In this document: positions 10,149-18,713 of the stretch, in pieces
How the letters are laid out: every line of letters starts with the position of its first letter
Numbering within the stretch: position 1 is the stretch's first letter
DNA from: Saccharopolyspora erythraea
Lineage (GTDB): Bacteria > Actinomycetota > Actinomycetes > Mycobacteriales > Pseudonocardiaceae
Length of the DNA stretch: 64,000 bases
Direction: 5' to 3'
Assembly: GCF_018141105.1 (NCBI RefSeq)
Contig: NZ_CP054839.1
Location: forward strand, 8,001,411-8,065,410
Notes under the pieces: model-generated
The model's input: only the letters and a program-made list of their open reading frames with translations
What the model was told of the DNA's origin: nothing
Databases searched by the model: none
Program-made: the position numbers and the translations under genes

Positions 10149-10179
10149 GCCGACATCCTCTCACCCGCGCGGAAAAGCC

Positions 10180-10224
10180 GACGGCCCGTCCACCGCGCAG
10201 GATCCACGCGGCGAACGGGCCGTC
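10180..10224 (-). terminator. Terminator of the aldolase gene
   Basis: GACGGCCCGT (10180-10189) pairs perfectly with ACGGGCCGTC (10215-10224); inside, CCGCG pairs with CGCGG. It begins 18 bases after the aldolase stop and separates it from DUF3151. Confidence 0.75.
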
Positions 10225-10242
10225 GCTGACGGTCCGCGGACC

Positions 10243-11277
<1,035 letters not shown>

Positions 11278-11485
11278 CGGTCGTCCTCCTCGGGGGTGGA
11301 GTCTGTGTGGGTGGCGGGAGTTGCGCCGCATCCTAGTGAGGGACCGCGCTCGGGCGTGCCTGATCGGCACGACACTTTCGAGTCACAGTGCCGCACGCGG
11401 GGCCGGCGTTCCAGCCGGTGACAGGATTCAGATGAGAACTGCTCCTGTGGACATACTCACACGCCGTCCCGCCTGGGGGTATGGC

Positions 11486-11767
11486 TCAGGCGACCCACGA
11501 TCCGGTGACGGCGTTCCACTCCCGGACGGTCGTCTCGGCGATCACGCCCGCCTCGGTGTAGGGGTCGGCGTCGAGCACCCGGCGCAGCTCGTCGGCGTCG
11601 GCGACCTCGTAGACCAGCATCGCGCCGCGCTCGTCGGCGTAGGGCCCGCCGGCGAGCAGCACACCGCGCGCGGCGAGATCCTTCGAGTACTCGCGGTGGG
11701 CGGGCCGCACCTCCAGCCGGTGGTCCCGGTCCTCGCCGTACACCAGCTCGACCACGAACTTCGCCAT
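11486..11767 (-). CDS. YCII-related protein
   Basis: A 93-residue ferredoxin-like-fold protein. The core LLAGGPYADERGAMLVYEVAD-type segment with the following DADPYTEAGVI is the YCII signature (the conserved His/Asp pair is represented by HREYSKDL). ATG at 11767 gives the start MAKFVVELVYG; upstream codons read into low-complexity sequence. It is divergent from a SigE-type sigma factor gene with ~100 bases between starts. YCII proteins are often encoded beside ECF sigma factors, but those are usually of another group with a long C-terminal extension, so a functional link is only a possibility. Confidence 0.8.
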   Translation of the reverse strand: MAKFVVELVYGEDRDHRLEVRPAHREYSKDLAARGVLLAGGPYADERGAMLVYEVADADELRRVLDADPYTEAGVIAETTVREWNAVTGSWVA

Positions 11768-11867
11768 CCTCGCCCTCCGCTTCCGGACGCCTTCGATCCC
11801 AGGTCCGGCAGGCACGCTACCCGGTCGGGCGACGGCGGGCATCGGTGAGCGGGTAGGTTCCCGGATC

Positions 11868-12449
11868 ATGGTCGGCGATTCTTCCGGACTCGGAGTCGAG
11901 CGGAGCGTCGAACGCACCCTGGGGCACCTGCGAGCGCTGGACACAGCCTCCGCCGAGGCCGCCGAGCGGCCGTTGACGCTGGAGGACCTCTACCGGCAGC
12001 AGCGGATGCGGATGGTCCGGCTGGCGATCCTGCTGGTCGACGATCCCGCCACGGCCGAGGATGTCGTTCAGGAGGCGTTCACCGGGCTCTACCGCAACTG
12101 GTCGGGCCTTCGCGATGCAAAGGCCGCCATCGGGTACCTGCGCACCGCCGTGGTCAACGGCAGCCGCTCGGTGCTGCGACGACGCAAGACCGCCCGCGAG
12201 TACCAGCCGCCGCACCAGGCCGACGCCAGGTCGGCGGAGTCGCTGGCGATGCTGACCGCCGAGCACCAGGCGGTCGTGGCCGCGCTGGCCGAGCTGCCAC
12301 CTCGGCAGCGGGAGGTGCTCGTGCTGCGCTACTACGGCGACCTCTCCGAGGCCGAGATCTCCGAGGCCACCGGCGTGTCCAAGGGGACGGTGAAGTCGAC
12401 CGCGAGCCGGGCGCTGGACGCCCTGCAGCGGATCATGCGATCGCACTGA
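11868..12449 (+). CDS. SigE-family ECF RNA polymerase sigma factor
   Basis: A 193-residue ECF sigma factor. Region 2 spans about residues 35-105 (DLYRQQRMRMVRLAILLVDD, AEDVVQEAFTGLYRNW); region 4 spans 125-190, with LPPRQREVLVLRYYGDLSEAEI and the recognition helix segment GVSKGTVKSTASRALDAL. The N-terminal ~30 residues are an extension without known domain. No anti-sigma factor is encoded next to it, and there is no C-terminal regulatory domain, so the control of its activity is not visible. ATG at 11868. An inverted-repeat element sits about 40 bases downstream of the stop. Confidence 0.92.
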   Translation: MVGDSSGLGVERSVERTLGHLRALDTASAEAAERPLTLEDLYRQQRMRMVRLAILLVDDPATAEDVVQEAFTGLYRNWSGLRDAKAAIGYLRTAVVNGSRSVLRRRKTAREYQPPHQADARSAESLAMLTAEHQAVVAALAELPPRQREVLVLRYYGDLSEAEISEATGVSKGTVKSTASRALDALQRIMRSH

Positions 12450-12487
12450 GCGAGCACCTGACCGCTGCGGCTCGCGCCGCATCCTGA

Positions 12488-12575
12488 GGGCCTGTTTTTG
12501 GTCTTGGAAGCGGCGCAGCCGCTTGGCCCACCCCCGCGACCGGCACCGCCACGCAAGATGAGTTCAAAGACAGCC
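12488..12575. repeat. Dispersed inverted-repeat element, copy 2 (uninterrupted)
   Basis: An 88-base element just after the sigma gene. Left end GGCCTGTTTTTGGTCTTG and right end (other strand) GGCTGTCTTTGAACT plus CATCTTG are imperfect inverted repeats. It has the same hairpin AAGCGGC-GCA-GCCGCTT (12508-12524) as the 1.65-kb copy and a 31-base core identical to it at 30 positions. It lacks the nested palindrome of copy 1, so it shows the probable ancestral form. It could double as a terminator for the sigma gene. Confidence 0.6.
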
Positions 12576-12687
12576 TCTGAAGGGCCCCGAGGCCGCCGAG
12601 CGGGTACTCCCCGGGCGGGCCCCGTGGGACGCGCGACGGCCGGCTCGCTCCGCCGGGGACCGTTCGTCCAGAATCAACACCACACGT

Positions 12688-12703
12688 GTTGGTGTAGACC
12701 ACT
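12688..12703 (+). promoter_or_regulatory. DasR-responsive element (dre)-like operator
   Basis: The core TGGTGTAGACCA (12690-12701) matches the DasR consensus TGGTCTAGACCA at 11 of 12 positions and is followed by CT as in the full 16-base site (13 of 16). It lies 28 bases before the nagK start. An 8-base palindrome ACACGTGT directly precedes it (12682-12689). DasR, a GntR regulator released by glucosamine-6-phosphate, controls nag genes in streptomycetes and Saccharopolyspora; its gene is not in this window. Confidence 0.75.
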
Positions 12704-12730
12704 GGGGGAACCGTAGCGGAGGATCGGCTC

Positions 12731-13645
12731 GTGACCTCACATGCGATCGCCGTCGACGTCGGCGGTACCGAGACGAAGGCCGCGCTGGTGGCTGTCGAGC
12801 CCGACGACGCGCGGACGCTGCGGCAGACCCGGCGGCGGACCCCGCGCGGCGCCGACGGCCCTTCCACCGCCGAGAGCGTGATCGACACGGTCGCCGAGAT
12901 CGTGGAGGAGCTGCGCGACGGCGCCGACGCCATCGGCGTCGTCGTGCCCGGCATCGTCGACGAGCAGCGGGGGATGGGCGTCTACTCGGCCAACCTGGGA
13001 TGGCGGGAGGAGCCGTTGCGCGACATGCTGGCGGCCCGGTTCGACCTGCCGCTGGCCTTCGGCCACGACGTCCGGGCGGGCGGTCTGGCCGAGGCCCGCT
13101 TCGGCGCGGCGCGCGGCATGCGCGACGTGATCGTGATGCCCATCGGCACCGGCATCGCCGCCGCCCTGGTCTTCAACGGCCAGATCTACTCCGCGGGCGG
13201 GCACGCCGGCGAGATCGGCCACGTCGACATCGGGCACGGCGAGCCGTGCCCCTGCGGCGGCACCGGCTGCGTGGAGGCGGTCGCGTCCTCGGCCGCCGTC
13301 GCCCGCCGCTACACCGCGCGCGTCGGCACCCCGGTCGACGGAGCCGCCGCGGTCGCCGACGCCGTCCGCGCGGGCGACCCGCACGCCGCCGCGGTGTGGC
13401 AGGAGGCGGTCGACGCGCTGGCCAAGGGGCTGGTGACGCTGACGGCGGTGCTCGCGCCGGAGGGCATCGTGCTCGGCGGCGGGCTGGCGATGGCGGGCCG
13501 CCTGCTCACCGACCCGCTGGCCGCGCGGCTGGACGAGATGCTGCTGCCGTTCCACCGCAGGCCGCGGCTGGAACTGGCGGAACTGGGTGACACGGCAGGC
13601 TGCCTGGGCGCGGCGCTGCTGGCGACGGAAGGGTTGCAACGGTGA
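12731..13645 (+). CDS. nagK: ROK-family sugar kinase, probable N-acetylglucosamine kinase
   Basis: A 304-residue ROK kinase. The N-terminal phosphate-binding motif DVGGTETKAALV is at residues 8-19, the catalytic segment FGHDVRAGGLAEARFGAARG near 110-130, and the ROK zinc motif GEIGHVDIG plus CPCGGTGCVEAVAS near 160-185. GTG at 12731 follows GGAGG. It overlaps the downstream nagA by GTGA, and a DasR-like operator lies in front, so N-acetylglucosamine is the most probable substrate, giving GlcNAc-6-phosphate for NagA. Glucokinase activity is possible by family but less likely by context. Confidence 0.85.
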   Translation: MTSHAIAVDVGGTETKAALVAVEPDDARTLRQTRRRTPRGADGPSTAESVIDTVAEIVEELRDGADAIGVVVPGIVDEQRGMGVYSANLGWREEPLRDMLAARFDLPLAFGHDVRAGGLAEARFGAARGMRDVIVMPIGTGIAAALVFNGQIYSAGGHAGEIGHVDIGHGEPCPCGGTGCVEAVASSAAVARRYTARVGTPVDGAAAVADAVRAGDPHAAAVWQEAVDALAKGLVTLTAVLAPEGIVLGGGLAMAGRLLTDPLAARLDEMLLPFHRRPRLELAELGDTAGCLGAALLATEGLQR

Positions 13646-14778
13646 ACGAGTCCCCCTCGCTGACGCTCGCAGGCGGGCGCGTCGTCACCCCGGACGGGGT
13701 CCTCGACGACGGCTGGGTGCGGGTGTCGGGTTCGACGATCGAAGACGTCGGCACCGGTGCGGTGGCCGGCGCGATGGACCTGGGCGGGCGGTGGCTGGTG
13801 CCCGGCTTCGTCGACATCCACTGCCACGGCGGCGGGGGCGGTTCCTTCACCGGCACCGAGGTGGACCAGGCGCTGGCCGCCATCGACACCCACCGCGCGC
13901 ACGGCACGACGACGATGCTGGCGAGCCTGGTGTCGGCGCCGCTGGCCGACCTGGGCAAGCAGATCGGCGCGCTCGGCGAGCTGGTCACCGACGGCAGGAT
14001 CGCGGGCATCCACCTGGAGGGCCCGTTCCTGTCCTCCGCCCGCTGCGGCGCGCACGACCCGGCGATCCTGCGGCCGCCGGAGACCCACGCGGTCCAGCAG
14101 CTGCTCGACGCCGGCCAGGGGACGATCCGGATGATCACGCTGGCGCCGGAGCTGGACAACTCGGTCAACGCGGTCCGCCTGCTCGTCGACAACGGCGTGA
14201 TCGCGGCCGTCGGGCACACCGACGCGGTGCTGGAGCAGGTCGTGCCTGCGGTGGACGCCGGTGCGACGGTGGCGACGCACCTGTTCAACGGGATGCGGCC
14301 GCTGCATCACCGCGAGCCGGGTCCGATCGGCGCCCTGCTCGACGACGAGCGGGTGACCGTGGAGCTCATCTGCGACCTCGTGCACCTGCACCCCGGCGTG
14401 GTCAAGCTCGCCGCCGGGCACGCCGGGGCGGGCCGAACGGTGCTGATCACCGACGCCATCAGCGCGACGGCGGCCGGTGACGGCGTCTACGAGCTGGGCA
14501 AGCTGCCGGTCACGGTCACCGACGGCGAGCCCCGGCTGGCCGACGGTTCGCTGGCCGGGAGCACCCTGACCATGGACGTCGCGTTCCGCAACCTCGTGGC
14601 GTGCGGGCTGCCGGTGACCGCCGCGGTCGCCGCCGCCTCCGCCCGCCCGGCCGCGCTGCTGGGCATGTCCGACCGGGTCGGTGCCATCCGGCCGGGGTTG
14701 GCCGCCGACCTGGTCGTGCTCGACGACGACCTCGGCCTGCACCGGGTGATGAAGGACGGGCGCTGGGTCGACGCGTGA
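13642..14778 (+). CDS. nagA: N-acetylglucosamine-6-phosphate deacetylase
   Basis: A 378-residue amidohydrolase that removes acetate from GlcNAc-6-phosphate, giving glucosamine-6-phosphate for glycolysis or cell-wall synthesis. Metal-binding motif VDIHCHGGGGGSFTG is near residue 57; further signatures are GIHLEGPFLSSARCGAHDP (the metal-ligand Glu), VGHTDA and ATHLFNGMRPLHHREPG, and LITDAISATAAGDG with the catalytic Asp. Its GTG start overlaps the nagK stop (GTGA), so the two are translationally coupled. Its product, GlcN-6-P, is the ligand that relieves DasR repression, which would make the operon self-inducing. Confidence 0.95.
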   Translation: MNESPSLTLAGGRVVTPDGVLDDGWVRVSGSTIEDVGTGAVAGAMDLGGRWLVPGFVDIHCHGGGGGSFTGTEVDQALAAIDTHRAHGTTTMLASLVSAPLADLGKQIGALGELVTDGRIAGIHLEGPFLSSARCGAHDPAILRPPETHAVQQLLDAGQGTIRMITLAPELDNSVNAVRLLVDNGVIAAVGHTDAVLEQVVPAVDAGATVATHLFNGMRPLHHREPGPIGALLDDERVTVELICDLVHLHPGVVKLAAGHAGAGRTVLITDAISATAAGDGVYELGKLPVTVTDGEPRLADGSLAGSTLTMDVAFRNLVACGLPVTAAVAAASARPAALLGMSDRVGAIRPGLAADLVVLDDDLGLHRVMKDGRWVDA

Positions 14779-14878
14779 GCGCGCTCCCGGATGCTCGGTG
14801 CGGGGCACGGTGATCCGGCGGAACAGGCACTGCGCGGTTCGGCGGCGGGCGGCGGGGGTCACCGCCTAGGCTGGCGGC

Positions 14879-15103
14879 GTGGACGAGCAGAACCCCGAGC
14901 GGCTGCTGTCGGCGGCCCTGCGCGCCCAGGCCGTCGGCAGTCCCGGCGGTACCCCCGCCGGCCACGGCGCCCCGCCCGCGCCCGGCGCCCCTCCGCCACC
15001 CGCCGAGGTCCGGCGACGGCTGCCGGTGGCGCGGGTGCTGCTGTTCGCGCTGGTGCTGGGCTTGTTCGCGGGCGCCGTCGCCGGAGTGTTCTCGACGCTC
15101 TAG
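14879..15103 (+). CDS. Small single-pass membrane protein
   Basis: A 74-residue protein: a charged N-terminus (MDEQNPERLLSAALRAQAVG), a Gly/Pro-rich linker (PPAPGAPPPP), and one C-terminal hydrophobic helix (VARVLLFALVLGLFAGAVAGVF). The orientation would leave the N-terminus in the cytoplasm. GTG at 14879 is the start. I do not recognise a function. It is on the same strand as nagA and the DedA gene but ~100 bases from each, so membership of an operon is open. Confidence 0.65.
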   Translation: MDEQNPERLLSAALRAQAVGSPGGTPAGHGAPPAPGAPPPPAEVRRRLPVARVLLFALVLGLFAGAVAGVFSTL

Positions 15104-15227
15104 ACCCGGCGGTCCGCCGCTGCGCGACGTGTCGATCAGGCCGCGCACCGCCACCGCGACCGGCCGGTCACCGGCTGCGATCGGGCTGGCCGCCGGTCCG
15201 AGCACGGCCAAGGTACCGTTGGCAGGC

Positions 15228-15911
15228 GTGACGCCCGAATTGCCCGCGCTCATCGACGCCGCAAGCACGTCATCGCTCGCTCTGCTGCCGGACTGGCTCG
15301 ATCCGGAGCACATCATCAGGTCGCTGGGCCCGTTCGCGCTGATCGGCGTTGCGCTGATCATCTTCGCCGAATGCGGCCTGCTGGTCGGGTTCTTCCTGCC
15401 CGGTGACTCGCTGCTGTTCGTCACCGGCCTGTTCGTCGCCACCAACGCGATCCAGACGCCGATCTGGCTCACCTGCCTGATCCTCACGGTGTGCGCGTTC
15501 GTGGGCAACGTGACGGGGTACTGGATCGGCCGCAAGGTCGGCCCGGCGCTGTTCAACAAACCCGACTCGAAGCTGTTCAAGAAGGAACACGTGGACAAGA
15601 CCCACGAGTTCTTCGAGCGCTACGGGGCCCGCGCGATCATCCTGGCGCGGTTCGTGCCGATCGTGCGGACCTTCATCACCGCCGTCGCCGGTGTCGGCAA
15701 GATGGACCAGCGCAAGTTCTTCCTCTACTCCGCCATCGGCGGTGTCGCCTGGGTCGTCGGCATGACGCTGCTCGGCTTCTTCCTCGGCAACATCCCGTGG
15801 ATCAAGGAGAACCTGGAGGCCATGGCGATCCTGATCGTGCTGGTCTCGGTCCTGCCGATCATCATCGAGTACGTCCGCGAGCGACGCCGCAAGTCCAAGG
15901 CAGCCGCCTGA
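15228..15911 (+). CDS. DedA-family membrane protein (SNARE-associated type)
   Basis: A 227-residue integral membrane protein of the DedA group, linked elsewhere to undecaprenyl-phosphate or phospholipid flipping. Visible signatures: FAECGLLVGFFLPGDSLLF (acidic residue and G-x-x-x-PGD motif) near residues 46-64, GNVTGYWIGRKVG, and FFERYGARAIILARFVPIVRTF with the conserved Arg pair, followed by AGVGKM. Four to five membrane segments are present, and the tail is Lys/Arg-rich. GTG at 15228 is preferred; a longer in-frame start at 15129 would add 33 residues of non-conserved Arg/Ala/Pro sequence. Confidence 0.88.
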   Translation: MTPELPALIDAASTSSLALLPDWLDPEHIIRSLGPFALIGVALIIFAECGLLVGFFLPGDSLLFVTGLFVATNAIQTPIWLTCLILTVCAFVGNVTGYWIGRKVGPALFNKPDSKLFKKEHVDKTHEFFERYGARAIILARFVPIVRTFITAVAGVGKMDQRKFFLYSAIGGVAWVVGMTLLGFFLGNIPWIKENLEAMAILIVLVSVLPIIIEYVRERRRKSKAAA

Positions 15912-15939
15912 GCCAGGACGCTGCCTGACCAAGACTCCG

Positions 15940-15980
15940 CACCCGCGCGGGTCCCGGTCCTTCCGGGGCCCGCGCGGGTG
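15940..15980. terminator. Strong bidirectional terminator
   Basis: CACCCGCGCGGG (15940-15951) pairs perfectly with CCCGCGCGGGTG (15969-15980); the inner bases add CCCGG/CCGGG pairs. It lies between the convergent stops of the DedA (15911) and TrmH (16009) genes. Confidence 0.85.
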
Positions 15981-16008
15981 TTCTGCGGGCCCTTTCGCGC
16001 GGCTCCGG

Positions 16009-16677
16009 CTACCAGGCGGTGGCCAGGTCGGCGTGCTGCTCGATCCAGGTGTGCATGACGATCCCCGCGGCCACACCGGCGTTAATCGAGCGGGTCGAGC
16101 CGAACTGGGCGATCGACACCACCAGGTCCGCGCCCTCCCGCGACTCGTCCCGCAGCCCCGGGCCCTCCTGGCCGAACAGCAGCACGCAGCGCTCGGGCAG
16201 CGCGGTGCGCTCGATCGGTCGCGAGCCCCGGGTGTTGTCCACGGCGACCAGCGCGAGTGAGTGCTCGCGCGCGTAGGCGCGCAGCGCCTCCAGGTCGGGG
16301 TGGTGGTGCACGTGCTGGTAGCGGTCGGTCACCATCGCGCCGCGCCGGTTCCACCGCCTGCGCCCGACGATGTGCACCGCGCGCGCGGCGAAGGCGTTGG
16401 CGGTGCGCACGACCGTGCCGATGTTGTGGTCGTGCTGGAAGTTCTCGATCGCCACGTGGAAGCCGTGCCTGCGCCGGTCCAGGTCGGCCACGATCGCCTC
16501 GCGCCGCCAGTACCGGTAGTCGTCGACGACGTTGCGGCGGTCGCCGTGCGCGAGCAGCTCAGGGTCGTAGCGCTCGTCGTCGGGCCACCGGCCTTCCCAG
16601 GGGCCGACGCCGACGGTGGTGCCCCACTCGGTGGGGCCCGGCTCCTGCTCGTCCACTACCGCGCCAACGTCTGCCAC
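16009..16677 (-). CDS. TrmH/SpoU-family RNA 2'-O-methyltransferase
   Basis: A 222-residue SPOUT methyltransferase. All three motifs are present: motif 1 NFQHDHNIGTVVRTANAF near residue 80, motif 2 CVLLFGQEGPGL near 163, and motif 3 VSIAQFGSTRSINAGVAAGI near 187, where the knot binds S-adenosylmethionine. The ~60-residue N-terminal region precedes the catalytic domain. Substrate is tRNA or rRNA; the sequence does not say which. The GTG start (16677) lies inside the end of the upstream membrane-anchored gene (22-base overlap), so translation is probably coupled. It is the last gene of a five-gene minus-strand run that includes pyrE. Confidence 0.9.
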   Translation of the reverse strand: MADVGAVVDEQEPGPTEWGTTVGVGPWEGRWPDDERYDPELLAHGDRRNVVDDYRYWRREAIVADLDRRRHGFHVAIENFQHDHNIGTVVRTANAFAARAVHIVGRRRWNRRGAMVTDRYQHVHHHPDLEALRAYAREHSLALVAVDNTRGSRPIERTALPERCVLLFGQEGPGLRDESREGADLVVSIAQFGSTRSINAGVAAGIVMHTWIEQHADLATAW

Positions 16678-17315
16678 GGCACGTTCTCCCGGATGTCGAC
16701 CAGCATGTCCAGCATCGGCAGCACCGCGTCCTTGGTCGCGACCACGGTCGCGAAGACCACCAGGTGTTCCGGGGCGAACTCGACCACGCGGGAGCGCATC
16801 CGGCCGTCGCGCAGCAGCCCCTCGACCAGGCCGGGCTGCATGACGGCGCGGGCGAAGTCGGGGTTCTGCGAGGTCACCAGGAACGAGCGGTCGAAATCGG
16901 GGTGCCCGGTCGGCACCTCCACGTCCTGCCCGAGCGGCGTCCAGGAGTCGCGGTGGGCGAGGTGGAGGCCGGGGCCCGGGACCGGGCGCGGCACGTAGAC
17001 GACGGCCGCGGCGGTGTAGACGCGCTCGCCGACGCCCGGCGGGCGCCGGTACTGCACGACCTCGAACGGCACGCCGCGGTGCTCACCCGCCATGTGGAAG
17101 AAGTCCTGCAGGCCACGGCGGCCCGCGAACCACCGCAGCGCGGCGACCCGCTGCCAGAGCTGCGGGTTCGCGGGCACCTGGCGCCAGCCCGCGCCCTGTC
17201 CGACCAGCTCGCGGTACTTGCCGAACTGGCGCTTGCGGAGCAGGAGGCCGGCTCCCACGCCACCCGCCAGGATCAGCACGATCAGGACCAGCGCGATCAG
17301 GACGACGGCTCCCAT
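16656..17315 (-). CDS. Membrane-anchored protein of unknown function
   Basis: A 219-residue protein. One N-terminal hydrophobic helix (residues 2-26, ending LLLRKRQFGKYRELVG) anchors a ~190-residue soluble domain of beta-strand character (VPFEVVQYRRPPG, TAAAVVYVPRPVPG). I do not recognise the family. ATG at 17315 follows GGAGGAG five bases upstream. The layout (N-terminal helix, arginine-rich juxtamembrane stretch, beta domain) resembles that of the protein at 18714-19409 in the same run, so they may be distant paralogues. It overlaps the TrmH gene at its 3' end. Confidence 0.7.
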   Translation of the reverse strand: MGAVVLIALVLIVLILAGGVGAGLLLRKRQFGKYRELVGQGAGWRQVPANPQLWQRVAALRWFAGRRGLQDFFHMAGEHRGVPFEVVQYRRPPGVGERVYTAAAVVYVPRPVPGPGLHLAHRDSWTPLGQDVEVPTGHPDFDRSFLVTSQNPDFARAVMQPGLVEGLLRDGRMRSRVVEFAPEHLVVFATVVATKDAVLPMLDMLVDIRENVPWQTLAR

Positions 17316-17336
17316 GCCCACTCCTCCAGTGGTCGG

Positions 17337-17885
17337 TCAGCGCAGGCCGAGGTCGGCCAGCCCGAGCAGCGAACGGTACGGCAGCCCGGCTTCCTCGATG
17401 GCCTCACGGGCGCCGGTGTCGCGGTCGACGACGGTGGCCACGCCGACGACGTGCGCGCCGCCCTCCCGCAGGACCTCGACGGCGGTCAGCACGCTGCCGC
17501 CGGTGGTGGAGGTGTCCTCGACGGCCAGGACCCGCCTGCCCTCGACGCCGGGCCCCTCGATGCGGCGCTGCATGCCGTGGGTCTTGGCGCTCTTGCGGAC
17601 GGCGAAGGCGTCGAGCACCGGGCCGTCGGCGTGCATCATCGCGGTCGCGACCGGGTCGGCGCCAAGCGTCAGCCCGCCGACGGCGGCGTAGTCCCAGTCA
17701 GCGGTGAGCTGGCGCAGCAGGGTGCCGATCAGGCGGGATGCCGCGTGGTGCAGCGTCGCCCGGCGCAGGTCGATGTAGTAGTCGGCAACCTTGCCGGAGG
17801 AGAGCACGACCCGGCCGTGCACGACGGCGAGCTGCTCGATCAGCCCGGCCAGTTCCTTGCGCTGCTGTTCGTCGACCTTTTCCAC
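17337..17885 (-). CDS. pyrE: Orotate phosphoribosyltransferase
   Basis: A 182-residue enzyme joining orotate and PRPP to give OMP in pyrimidine synthesis. The PRPP-binding motif VLAVEDTSTTGGSVL lies near residues 117-131, with the orotate/substrate segments SSGKVADYYIDLRR near 29 and AVRKSAKTHG near 94. Length matches the short actinobacterial PyrE. GTG at 17885 is the start. It sits between an SDR gene (22 bases upstream) and a membrane protein of unknown function; other pyr genes are not in the window. Confidence 0.96.
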   Translation of the reverse strand: MEKVDEQQRKELAGLIEQLAVVHGRVVLSSGKVADYYIDLRRATLHHAASRLIGTLLRQLTADWDYAAVGGLTLGADPVATAMMHADGPVLDAFAVRKSAKTHGMQRRIEGPGVEGRRVLAVEDTSTTGGSVLTAVEVLREGGAHVVGVATVVDRDTGAREAIEEAGLPYRSLLGLADLGLR

Positions 17886-17907
17886 GAGCGGCCATCGTAC
17901 CCGCTGC

Positions 17908-18681
17908 TCAGGTGCGGTCAGGCGCCGCTCGGGTGACGATGCGCCGCTGGAGCGAGCGCGGGATCAGCCGCCCGACCGCGACCAGCGCCTTGTACTGGAT
18001 GCCGGGGATCGACACGGTCCGGCCCGCGCGCAGGTCGGCCAGCGCCTCGTGGACGACGGTGTGGGTGTCCAGCCAGAACGCCTTGGGCATCCCGCTCATC
18101 GACAGACCCGCGCGCTCGTGGAACTCGGTGCGGGTGAACCCCGGGCACAGCGCCATGATCCGCACCCCGGTTCCGGTCAGCGGCACCGCGAGGCCCTCGG
18201 AGAACGCGGTGACCCACGCCTTCGAGGCCGCGTAGGTCGAGCCGGACACCGCGAAGAAGCCGGCGACGCTCGACACGTTGACCACGTCACCCCGTCCGCG
18301 TTCGCGCATCACGCGGACGGCGGCGTGGGTCAGCCGCAGCACGGCGGCGACGTTGAGGTCGAGCTGGGTCTGGAACTTCTCGGCCGGGGTGTCCCAGAAC
18401 GTCCCGGAGGTGCCGAACCCGGCGTTGTTGACCAGCAGCTCGACCGGCTGGTCGGTGGAGCCGACGCGCTTCTCGACGGTGGCGAGCTGACCGGCGTCGG
18501 TCAGGTCCGCGGGCAGCACCTCGACGTGGATGCCGTGCCGGGCGCTCAGCCGCTCGGCGAGCGCGGTCAGCCTTTCGGCGTCCCTGGCCACGATGACCAG
18601 GTCGAAGCCCTCCGCGGCGAGCCTGCGGGCGAATGCGTTGCCGATGCCCGAGGTGGCACCGGTGACGAGTGCGGTCGGCAT
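17908..18681 (-). CDS. Short-chain dehydrogenase/reductase
   Basis: A 257-residue SDR. The cofactor motif TGATSGIGNAFARRLA is at residues 7-22, the NNAGFG motif near 85, and the catalytic set is Ser in SSVAGFF plus YAASK (Tyr-x-x-x-Lys) near 150. The C-terminal region is basic (LIPRSLQRRIVTR) and may bind membrane or lipid substrates. ATG at 18681 gives the standard MPTALVTG start; a longer frame to 18717 is not needed. It lies upstream of pyrE in the same run. The substrate cannot be named. Confidence 0.88.
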   Translation of the reverse strand: MPTALVTGATSGIGNAFARRLAAEGFDLVIVARDAERLTALAERLSARHGIHVEVLPADLTDAGQLATVEKRVGSTDQPVELLVNNAGFGTSGTFWDTPAEKFQTQLDLNVAAVLRLTHAAVRVMRERGRGDVVNVSSVAGFFAVSGSTYAASKAWVTAFSEGLAVPLTGTGVRIMALCPGFTRTEFHERAGLSMSGMPKAFWLDTHTVVHEALADLRAGRTVSIPGIQYKALVAVGRLIPRSLQRRIVTRAAPDRT

Positions 18682-18713
18682 ACCGGAACCGTATCCACCG
18701 GCCGCCGAGCGAG

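Noticed and set aside
16225-16245. Single DnaA-box-like TTGTCCACG in the TrmH gene
   Set aside because: Isolated 8 of 9 match; expected by chance.
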